This document shows, in pieces, positions 40,514 through 48,399 of a stretch of DNA of 64,000 nucleotides. The stretch comes from Eutreptiella sp. 'Long Island Sound 2002' (lineage: Eukaryota > Euglenozoa > Euglenophyceae > Eutreptiales > Eutreptiaceae), in assembly GCA_964036045.1 (NCBI GenBank), contig OZ038382.1:72960687-73024686 (forward strand), read 5' to 3'. The translations under genes were made by a program, and so were the position numbers. Each line of letters starts with the position of its first letter. Positions within the stretch are counted from its first letter, which is position 1. The notes below the pieces were generated by a model. The model was not told the origin of the DNA, did not search any database, and saw only the letters and a program-made list of their open reading frames with translations.

Positions 40514-41313
40514 ACTAATTGACTTTTATATTTCAATCACCATTCATTCTGGATCACACTACATATTGACAACCCAGATGAACACACTTCACTCAGCAGT
40601 CTACGTTGATCAACGCACACTGCAATTCCAAAGTCCACACGTACTTTGCACACTCTACAAGCAGTGTTACACACCAAAAATCGACTTACATCACAGACAA
40701 TGGCACTCACTGCCTAAACGGCTTCATTTCACTGAACATCAGTCCATTCTCTATTTTATTCTCACTCCAACAAGCACACTTTGTGTTGCTTGGTGTTTCA
40801 AGATGAACTGATTGTATAGCTTTTGAAAAAAACAAATATATGTAAGTTTGCCTTGCACGCCCTGTGACAGTTTGGATGCTGCTTGTTGTTTTTCCCCTAG
40901 GGGTAAACTGCACCCTGTTTTCAAAGCAGGATGTGGCTGGCCGCACACATAACACAACAAAAAAACTTTCTTTTTTCTTTTCTCTTCTATTTCATTGTTC
41001 ATTTCAAAACAAATGTTGAATAGAAGAGATGATCTGCCCTGGCGGGACATCCTCGGCTATCCTGGTGGCCCAGTGGCCTCAGCGAAGCCACACGATCTCA
41101 CCTTTACACTCCAACACCTACCATTTCTGTACATAACCTACACCAACACGCATCAAAAGGTCCCCAAAACCCATCAGCTACACCAGGTTTCTTGAGGTGA
41201 CTGTGTGGCACCTTCGGTGCCTCTGGCTGCCCCTGCCAGGGTGGGGGGCTTGTGATAATGTATCTTAGTGTTTCAAACTGTGGGACTCGCGATGATAATT
41301 TTGTGACGTCTTA
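40514..41313 (+). other. 3' part of element C, no supported gene
   Basis: AT-rich with short frames only. It ends ...GACGTCTTA directly before the 16-bp duplication, without poly-A. Confidence 0.5.
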
Positions 41314-41329
41314 AACAAAGGCGTGGCCG
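41314..41329 (+). repeat. 16-bp target-site duplication, right copy (element C)
   Basis: AACAAAGGCGTGGCCG; the LINE-A RT frame resumes immediately to the right. Confidence 0.85.
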
Positions 41330-41603
41330 GATTCGCATGGGGAGGGGGGCGTAGTGACATATGGTGGCAAGGGAAAGAGGAGCACGTTCAGGTAGAGGCA
41401 CAAAAGGATACGTGACATGGGACATCCTTGACGAACTCCTCTGGTTTTTAGGTGAGAGGAGCAGGTGTGCCCTCAAACGATGGAAAAGTTGCGGGGGGCG
41501 CGGTACAGGGATCGGATGAGGCTACGGGGGGATGCCGGGAAGTTCAGGCGTGACAGTATTGTGAGGAGAGTGTTGTGTGCGATTGGGTTAAAAGCTTCGT
41601 TGA
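41330..41603 (-). pseudogene. LINE-A RT middle segment (motif A to before the FVDD box)
   Basis: Minus strand reads NEAFNPIAHNTLLTILSRLN, SLIRSLYRAPRNFSIV, a TGA, then TRGVRQGCPMSRILLCLYLN, the classic RT motif before the active-site box. With the piece right of element B, motif A becomes YINFNEAFN. The catalytic Asp expected after YI is Asn (a GAT to AAT change), so the RT was dead or died here. The RT continues left of element C at FVDD. Confidence 0.78.
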
Positions 41604-41608
41604 AATTG
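41604..41608 (+). repeat. AATTG target-site duplication, left copy (element B)
   Basis: Abuts TGTAAAACGC; matches 44862-44866. Confidence 0.75.
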
Positions 41609-41650
41609 TGTAAAACGCAAGCACCCAAAAGGCTGCCTTGCATGTTTACA
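41609..41650. repeat. 42-nt TG...CA module, terminal copy
   Basis: Starts TGTAAAACGCAAGCACC and ends TGCCTTGCATGTTTACA; the two ends form an imperfect inverted repeat. Nearly identical to 42260-42301 (two differences). Confidence 0.8.
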
Positions 41651-41653
41651 TTA

Positions 41654-42149
41654 ATTACAAAACCCAGTTTTGTATTTCGCGTGCTTGATTTCGGGTCGTA
41701 TTGTTAAATCTTTCAAGTAAAACTCCTTCAACCCGTCCTCAACGTGCAAGAACTCCAAAAACAACGAAGCCGAACTTAATTCTCAGCAGACTTTGTAAAT
41801 AATGCTGAGATCTTAACGATCCCTTTGCACACTAAAACAATGCACAATAAATGACAACCAGAATTTCTTCATGCATCCACATACTAAATTCCTACAACAT
41901 CAGATCTTTTTATAATAAAAACAAAGCTTTTCAAAAGCTGCTTCTACGCACAAATCTGTGCGCGCGCGTGTTCTGCAGTGCCCAAAAAGGCGGCATCTGC
42001 GACGCACCACAGCACATAACTTATATGGGGCTATGTCATGCACAACAAACAAAATTTACACATAATTGCTGTAATCCTGACGCTGCCAACTGCAGAGGTC
42101 CACAGAAGAAATCAACCTTGTCCTGTCCTTTCCTGGGCTCCCCTTTACA
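41654..42149 (-). repeat. Element B 3' LTR-like repeat (496 bp)
   Basis: Minus strand begins TGTAAAGGGGAGCCCAGG. It aligns without net indel to 44366-44861 at a constant offset of 2,712. Confidence 0.85.
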
Positions 42150-42259
42150 CTCCCCCCACAAGCCCACACATACCCTGATGTGTGGCTGAGACCCCAAAAC
42201 AAAAGGGTGTGAAGGGCTTTACCATAGGGGTGGGAAAAGCTCAGACAGAGCTGGGTGGG

Positions 42260-42301
42260 TGTAAAACGCAAGCACCTAAAGGGCTGCCTTGCATGTTTAC
42301 A
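42260..42301. repeat. 42-nt TG...CA module, internal copy
   Basis: Followed on the plus side by CTCCCCTTCC, that is a purine tract GGAAGGGGAG preceding TGTAAACATG on the minus strand. This mimics a polypurine-tract/LTR junction. Confidence 0.8.
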
Positions 42302-42876
42302 CTCCCCTTCCAGGCTCAGCACTCCCCAAATGGGTTGCTGACCCGAGAAAAAAAATAGCAAAACATGCAGGCTCTAACCTACAATAATATACAGATATTA
42401 TTGTCTGTGATCTGGCTATTTCTACCCATTCCAGGTAAAAACAGCTACTATGTATGTGCAGATCATGCTAGTGGAATACCACTGGTACCATGGATAGTTT
42501 TACCCTCCTGAGAGAGATTTCTGTCACAAAACAGTGCCCTAAGGGAGTGGTGAGGTGGTGTTTCAACCTATACCCAGTCAAACTCCTCAAAGGGTGTAAA
42601 ACCTGATAAGTGCTCATGGCACACAGCCTGAAGTGCTCATGGCACAGGAAAAACATAGTATAAAAATACTGAAACAAAACCCCTGCTTTTTCCCAACAAA
42701 AGCAGAAAAACCAAAAGGAAAACCACTCTGCTTTTTCTCCAAGACAGAAGCAGTAGAAAACAAAAAAAGACACACTGCTCACAAGCAGGCAGGTGCACAG
42801 CAAAACAAAAATGAAAAAACTGAGTAAACAGTAGTTCACTCAAAGTCCCAAGCAGGGTGTACCCCATCACTGCTCA

Positions 42877-44367
42877 TTAGAGATACAAAATAATATCTAC
42901 AACGAAAGAGAAAGCAAAGGCACATGTCAGTGCCAGCAAACAAGGCGCTTGGCGCCCAAGAAGAGGCCAAAAAAGACCTCGTTGACATACTGAAAATGTA
43001 CATGCCAGGGAATCTAAATCAGATTCCTGCATATATGCAGCCAAACAGGCTTCACACTGTGCAAGGCACAGTGGTTCGCGTAACAAAGCGCTCACAGGGC
43101 GCGAATGAGCACATACAGCGCCTACACTTGTAGCAGCGCTCACGACAGTTAACACATAGCGCTCTGAGCGCTCTAACAGCACAGAAAACAAAGCGCTCGT
43201 CCAGCGCTGTACACTTGACAACCAGAAACAGAAGCACAAGGCTTTTACCAAGAACGGGTTTGTCGCGTCCTCCTTGTCTTTGTTCCTTACAACCTGACCC
43301 CAAAACTCACGCGTTGGGCACATCAGTGTCGTCCTTCTAACATCGTGCCCTCTTCGAAGCTTGTATGAGGCTGTCATGGCCCCCAATAGCTCCCAGAACC
43401 TTGATGCTGCTTGCCGACGTCGTACAGCTTGGCCACTCCGTTTTCCTCGCTTCTGAGAACGTGTTGGCACAGACCCTTCCTCACCTGGTTGTTGCACGCT
43501 TTCTTGACTTCGTTTCGACTCTTCCCTTTGACCTCGTTTCAGCCAATTCCACTGCGCTGGTCTAGGCAAATCCTCAGTCTGGGAGTGCTTCGGCAAGTTC
43601 CCCTGGGCCTTTTTCGGCGAGTCCTCACTCTGAATGTGCTTCGGCCCGTTCCACTGGGCTTGTTTCGGCGAAATCTCACTCTGCGCGTGCTTTGGCAAGT
43701 TCCACTGAGCCTTTTTCGGCGAGTCCTCACTCTGCGCGTGCTTTGGCAACCTTGATCTTCTTCGTCTGAACAGCGCGAACGGATTTGTGCCACGATCTGC
43801 TGGTTGTCGAGGTGCAGTCACCATGTCCTTCAGCTCACGCAGTGACTTTTCCAAACCCTCGTACAAACCTGACATACGCTGTTCGTAGCAACTGTGCTTC
43901 ATTTCGCCGCGTACCTCTGGTTCCTTCGCTTGAATTTTCTCCTGGTCTTTTGGCTTCGGTGACTCCAACAAAAGGTCTTGGCCACACTGAAAAATTCGGC
44001 GATAGAGTTGTTGAAATTCATACCCAAGATTGGCGAAATTCTTGGACCGATGGAGGTCTGTGGTGTACCTGAGTGAGTGCCGTTCATTGGACTCCAACTG
44101 CTCCAACTCCTTCATTTTCTTGGAGAACTCTGGTCGTTGTTCCTGACCTGGCGGTGAAGGTGCAGGCCTCTTTGGCGGCGGCAACTCTACCGTAGCGGCG
44201 GAGCTACCATGGCTTACCTGGTGAGAGAAGGGAGTTGTAGACGTCGGACTAGAACTTTGGCCGGCGGCGGTGGTTGGCGCCACTCTCATGCCTGAAATGG
44301 CAGCGTCTTTCGTGGCGTAGGGGTTATTGATCTGCAGCGGAGTCTTGCGGGCGTTAAGATCTTTCAT
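42877..44367 (-). CDS. Element B protein with short tandem repeats, no RT
   Basis: A 496-residue frame starting at the inner edge of the right LTR-like repeat. The N-terminus is Pro/Ser-rich, then charged and helical (KKMKELEQLESNERHSLRYT, GLYEGLEKSLRELKDMV). Four tandem repeats of about 17 residues follow (LPKHAQSEDSPKKAQWN and variants), then basic clusters (RSQKRGKRSGQAVRRR). The last 110 residues are Cys-rich and hydrophobic and may be read-through into noncoding sequence. Position suggests a gag-like role, but no zinc knuckle or capsid motif is visible. Not assignable to a known family. Confidence 0.5.
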   Translation of the reverse strand: MKDLNARKTPLQINNPYATKDAAISGMRVAPTTAAGQSSSPTSTTPFSHQVSHGSSAATVELPPPKRPAPSPPGQEQRPEFSKKMKELEQLESNERHSLRYTTDLHRSKNFANLGYEFQQLYRRIFQCGQDLLLESPKPKDQEKIQAKEPEVRGEMKHSCYEQRMSGLYEGLEKSLRELKDMVTAPRQPADRGTNPFALFRRRRSRLPKHAQSEDSPKKAQWNLPKHAQSEISPKQAQWNGPKHIQSEDSPKKAQGNLPKHSQTEDLPRPAQWNWLKRGQREESKRSQESVQQPGEEGSVPTRSQKRGKRSGQAVRRRQAASRFWELLGAMTASYKLRRGHDVRRTTLMCPTREFWGQVVRNKDKEDATNPFLVKALCFCFWLSSVQRWTSALFSVLLERSERYVLTVVSAATSVGAVCAHSRPVSALLREPLCLAQCEACLAAYMQESDLDSLACTFSVCQRGLFWPLLGRQAPCLLALTCAFAFSFVVDIILYL

Positions 44368-44861
44368 TACAAAACCCAGTTTTGTATTTCGCGTGCTTGA
44401 TTTCGGGTCGTATTGTTAAATCTTTCAAGTAAAACTCCTTCAACCCGTCCTCAACGTGCAAGAACTCCAAAAACAATGAATCTGAACTTAATTCTCAGCA
44501 GACATTGTAAATAATGCTGAGATCTTAACGATCCCTTTGTACACTAAAACAATGCACAATAAATGACAACCAGAATTTATGCATGCATCCACATACTAAA
44601 TTCCTACAACATCAGATCTTTTTATAGTAAAAACAAAGCTTTTCAAAAGCTGCTTCTACGCACAAATCTGTGCGCGCGCGTGTTCTGCAGTGCCCAAAAA
44701 GGCGGCATCTGCGACGCACCAAAGCACATAACTTATATGGGGCTATGTCATGCACAACAAACAAAATTTAGACATAATTGCTGTAATCCTGACGCTGCCA
44801 ACTGCAGAGGTCCACAGAAGAAATCAACCTTGTCCTGTCCTGTCCTGAGCTCCCCTTTACA
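44366..44861 (-). repeat. Element B 5' LTR-like repeat (496 bp)
   Basis: Right copy, ending CTTTACA on the plus strand directly before AATTG. Confidence 0.85.
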
Positions 44862-44866
44862 AATTG
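44862..44866 (+). repeat. AATTG target-site duplication, right copy (element B)
   Basis: Removal of element B and one copy restores the LINE-A RT frame across motif A. Confidence 0.75.
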
Positions 44867-45668
44867 ATATAAGGACTGTAGCTACCGGTAGACTCCCGGA
44901 ACCTTGACAGGAGGCTGAAAATGTGGTCCTGGCATCTGCGGTTGGGTAGCCCGCCAAATCGGGTAGGGTGTATGATGCAATGTTCCATGGCCGCAGATAG
45001 AAGTTCACGATTGGCATGCGTAGTTATTATTTTGTAAATGCTGTTCAGGAGGGCAATAGGCCTGTAATTGACCGGGTTCATGACGTCCCCCACCTTAAAA
45101 AGGAGGATAATGCTGGCCTCGAGCCACCTGTTGGGCAGGCGCTGGTGAAGGTAGTGGTTGCAAACACGCCAGACGAAGTGTTGGATAGGGGGGGGGGGAA
45201 TGCGTAAAGTGTAATTGTTTGTGAGATCCCGTCCCCCTGCTTTGTTCAGCTTGGTTCTTTTGAGGGGGTTTCTGAAGGACTCCCAGGTGGTGTCAGGAAG
45301 GGCGTTGTGTTTTTTGGGTTCAGGGCATGTGGGGGAATGAGTGAGCAATTAATCCCCGAGTGCACTAAGTGGCGCATATTCGAGGCTGACCCCTAGGGTG
45401 AGGAGCGTGGAGGAGAAGGTGTCGCTGACATCTTTCGGTGTAAGACCAGCTGTGTGGTGCCCGGACGCTTCAGGGTTACTTCCCCTCGCTCTACAGGGTT
45501 GAGTGCCTCGTGGATTGTGAGTTTGATTCTGGTTTTCTGGACCAGGCACCGATGAATTTTGGCGGTTGCAGCTTTGTTAACTTTGGCTTTCCATTCCTTG
45601 ATGTGCTGGTTGAGCGCGTGCATGCACCCGGAATAAGGCGGCCGACTGGCCCCGGGGAGAGAGTTCAT
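44867..45668 (-). pseudogene. LINE-A RT N-terminal segment
   Basis: Reads LNKAGGRDLTNNYTLRIPPP, NRWLEASIILLFKVGDV, NPVNYRPIALLNSIYKII and GGLPNRRCQDHIFSLLSRF, the finger and early palm motifs of LINE RTs. The segment 45393-45668 upstream (HIKEWKAKVNKAATAKIHRC) is the linker after the endonuclease. A stop at 45349 and a frame change separate the two parts. Confidence 0.78.
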
Positions 45669-45746
45669 GGACGTTTTGGTTTTCTTGACCAGGGCAGAGG
45701 AAGTGGCCTCGGACGGCGCTGTGAGAGTGTGGTAGCTGGTAGCTAC

Positions 45747-46830
45747 TCACTCAAGCACTGCGCCAGTAAAACACTCTATGTCCGCCGAGGATAGAGAGTA
45801 GAACCGGGGGAGGGTGGATTCACACCACTTTGCCCAGGCGGCGAGGGAACCGACGTGTGTGGAGCGTTCTTTTTGCGTGAGTATCCGAAATACCTTTCTC
45901 TTAGTGCTGGGGGTCTCTGAGAAAGGGTGGGGGGGGATCTGAGAGGTGTATGTCACCGGATGGTGGTCAGACGTTTTGTCGCCAGTTTGAATGGTTGCGG
46001 AGGTAGGGGTAAAAAATTCGGAAAACTGCTGGGGAGGTGAGGATGTAATCGACGCAGTTGCTGCTCGCCCGGTATGTGGTGGGGTATCAGGAAAAGGACT
46101 GTGTGGATGGATGGACGTGTCGGAAGCTATCGATGAGGCGTGGGGGGCGCCAGTGACCAACCTCTGAAGCCATGGCCATTTGTTCCCCGCTTGGAGGTTT
46201 GCCGCGTCCACCTCAGGGCACATCAGGCAGTTGGCGCCCCCCCCTATGAAGTGACTGCGATACTGCTGTAACAGAGGGCGGAGGAGGTTTTCAATTTTTG
46301 AGCGGTGGGTGTCTGTGCACGCAGCGTACATGGAAACCAGCAAGGTGGGGGGGGGCGGGAGAGTGAGAATCGCTGCTGCCAGGAGGCCTTCCGTGTCGAG
46401 CCTTGGGACAGGGGTGACCAACCAAGAATGTCGGGGGGAGCAAACTAAAATGGATCCGCGTTAACCCCTGGTGTTTTTGTCTTGGCATATAATTGAGACG
46501 ATGGTTGCCTTGGTGCCGGAGCCGTAGGCGTACACGTGGGGGAGGATGGGGGTGTGGTTGATTTCTTGGGTGAAGAGAATGTCAAAGATGTTCTTGAGCA
46601 GCCTGAGACTTTGGGCGCTGACGATCGGCTTCTTCTGCAAGTTGTGTGAAAGGAAGCGTATGTCTGACAGAAGAGGTATGGGGAGGCGGTTTGGTCGTTG
46701 GTACCCCATCTGAAGGCGCTTGCCGGAAGTCTGGCGAGGGGGGGGGGTGGGATTGAGGGGTTGTGGAGGCCGGGGGTTCAGGGGGGGGTCAGGCGAGTTG
46801 GGCTGGCTAAGGCGGTGCAAGTGGAAAACG
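45747..46830 (-). pseudogene. LINE-A APE-type endonuclease, frameshifted
   Basis: The first part (46461-46820) reads LSDIRFLSHNLQKKPIVSA and IFDILFTQEINHTP, the Asn and Glu motifs of AP-endonuclease domains. After a frameshift the second part (45747-46421) has LLVSMYAACTDTHRSKIENL, FIGGGANCL (where GDFN is usual, so the Asp is lost) and SDHHPVTYT, the terminal SDH motif. The enzyme would nick target DNA to prime reverse transcription. The Asp loss and frameshift show inactivity. Confidence 0.72.
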
Positions 46831-47029
46831 TGATTGGCCGGAACTCAGGCCAGGGCGAGGGCTTCGTCTAGCCTCTTGGTGGCGCCAATTAAAGCTGTGT
46901 GGTCATTAACCTTTCATCCAACCGTGGCACCTGTGTGCACTGGCGTAGAAGGTTGAGGGAAGCGGGGGGCGGACGTCCGGCCATCAGAAAGTCTTGGGTT
47001 AGCTTGCCGGCGGAATGTGTCGGAGGATT

Positions 47030-47550
47030 AGAGCGAGCGCGGGGTGACACGAGGGACCGTCAAACCAAAAACTTCGTGCTGTCTTTGCCGGGATGTCCCT
47101 TGGTGCCATTCGTGGCGTGCGGCTCCGGTGAGGACAAGGAGCGTGCAGGCGAATGAACAGATGCGAAAAGGGTCCCGGTTGGCGGGATTCTTAAAAAACA
47201 TTGTGGCGTCAGATTGAGAGCCAAAAATGGACACCGGGTCACCCAGCAGGGGGTCTTTTTTTTTTTTTGCTGTGTGCCTCTCAGCTATCCGGGTGGGGGC
47301 TCCCGAGCAGGTCGTCTTTGTGGTAGCCGATGCCTTCTTCCGGAACGTACATTGTGCCGGTGATTTGATTTGGGGGAGGGTGTAGGAAGCCTAGGCGTTT
47401 CAATGCGGACGTATAGATTTGGAGGATTGAGGAAACGTCTTCCGGGATTGGTGTTGTGGCAGCGACTTTGCCGGGGCCTAAGTATGCATGGCCGAAGTGC
47501 GGCACTGAGCGCCCGTGGTATTTTTCCCATGTGTTGTCCTGGAGGACTGT
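47030..47550 (-). pseudogene. LINE-A AlkB-like 2-oxoglutarate/Fe(II) dioxygenase, interrupted
   Basis: Minus-strand frame 47550-47281 reads YHGRSVPHFGHAYLG, then NQITGTMYVPEEGIGYHKDD, the HxD iron-binding motif in the AlkB context. After an inserted stretch with a stop and an A run, 47245-47047 reads DPVSIFGSQSDATMFFKN, LLVLTGAARHEWHQG and PRVTPRS, matching the jelly-roll strands with the second His and the Arg that binds 2-oxoglutarate. AlkB enzymes demethylate alkylated nucleic acids. Same strand and order as the endonuclease 200 bp downstream, so I infer it was ORF1 or an N-terminal domain of LINE-A. It could instead be an adjacent unrelated pseudogene. Confidence 0.65.
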
Positions 47551-48399
47551 TTATGCAAAATTCACACGGGTGTGGGCATTACAATTCGCCCTCAAGGTGA
47601 CTTGAACCGAGTGAATCTTCCATTTTCCCCAATTTCCAATCAGCCAAATTTCCAACCAAAAAATCCAGCACAGATTTCCAAGCTCACAACCCACTGAAGT
47701 CCCTCAGAGCACGGCAATGGCACAAACAATTCCAACTGAAAAGCCAATGACCAAATGACCCAAGAATCCAATACGGTCCAACAATGATCCAACCAAATGT
47801 CCACCAATGGTCCACAAAAATTCACAAACGATCCAAGTAGGTAGGTAGGTATCTTCAGGAGCTCGGGATGCCTCCTTTGACGATGCAGGAAGAAGGTCTT
47901 ACCAAGGGGACGTCCTGTCCCTCCCACTGCCCTATGTCACGTGCCTCTTAAGCCGCTCCCGCAGGTGCTTGGGAAGGTAGTGTCGCGGCCACCCGGTCCA
48001 GGTGTCCCGGGCGGGAGGGTGTCCCCACATGTGTCCATGGGTAGGGCCACATGTCCCCTACTTTGGGCAGCAGGTCTGGGGGTGCCCAGCCGTGTGGAGT
48101 ATCTCTCACCACAAGGGGTATTGCTCACGCTAGTCTACGGTACGACCGCCTCACCCTTGTGGCTTGAGTTGCGGGGCCTCTCTGCTGGGCAGGCCACCTG
48201 CTCCTGGACTGCATACCAGCTCGCCTGTCACCTGTTGCTTCCATGGCTCCGGTTGATGTTTGCCATGGTCCGCGATGCAGCCTGGCCGGGCTCGGACCAG
48301 TGGCCTTGGGGTACCGCCCCTGCTGCTGGCCCGGTGGGTCGGCTGGGTTGCCCCAGTGCACCCGACCCATGAAGTGTTGGTTCTTTCGTGTCCCTCGGC
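47551..48399. other. No supported gene
   Basis: Short frames only; a small GTAG tetranucleotide run near 47840. GC content rises toward the minisatellite. Confidence 0.5.

Larger units (their letters stand above)
27988..41313 (+). mobile_element. Element C: about 2.5-kb insertion in LINE-A, itself split by the chromovirus
   Basis: Flanked by an identical 16-bp duplication of LINE-A sequence. Subtracting the chromovirus and its 5-bp duplication leaves about 2,520 bp. No terminal inverted repeats, LTRs or poly-A tail are visible. A long duplication of this size is typical of target-primed reverse transcription, so I favour a LINE-mobilised non-autonomous element or retro-copied transcript. It carries one long frame, now interrupted, whose direction is plus. 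Confidence 0.7.
41609..44861 (-). mobile_element. Element B: non-autonomous LTR-type element, 3,253 bp
   Basis: Bounded by a 5-bp AATTG duplication inside LINE-A. It has 496-bp direct repeats with about a dozen differences, so it is older than the chromovirus. A polypurine stretch (GTGGGGGGAG) precedes the left repeat on the minus strand and one long frame lacks RT, protease or integrase. Oddities: the left terminus carries an extra 42-nt TG...CA module absent from the right repeat but present again internally, and no primer-binding site follows the right repeat. It resembles a LARD/TRIM-type element rearranged before or after insertion. Confidence 0.7.
25900..47550 (-). mobile_element. LINE-A: decayed non-LTR retrotransposon (AlkB-APE-RT-RNase H), split by two insertions
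   Basis: Reading the minus strand, recognisable domains occur in the order AlkB-like dioxygenase (47.55-47.03 kb), APE endonuclease (46.82-45.75 kb), RT fingers and palm (45.67-44.87 kb, then 41.60-41.33 kb), RT from the catalytic FVDD box onward and the thumb region (27.99-27.1 kb), and RNase H (26.7-26.3 kb). Removing elements B and C with one copy of each target-site duplication restores the RT frame at both junctions. Many frameshifts, several in C or G runs, show it is dead. The 5' and 3' ends are not defined; the last 1 kb is G-rich and without clear frames. Presence of both APE and RNase H resembles the I-like LINE group. Confidence 0.8.
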
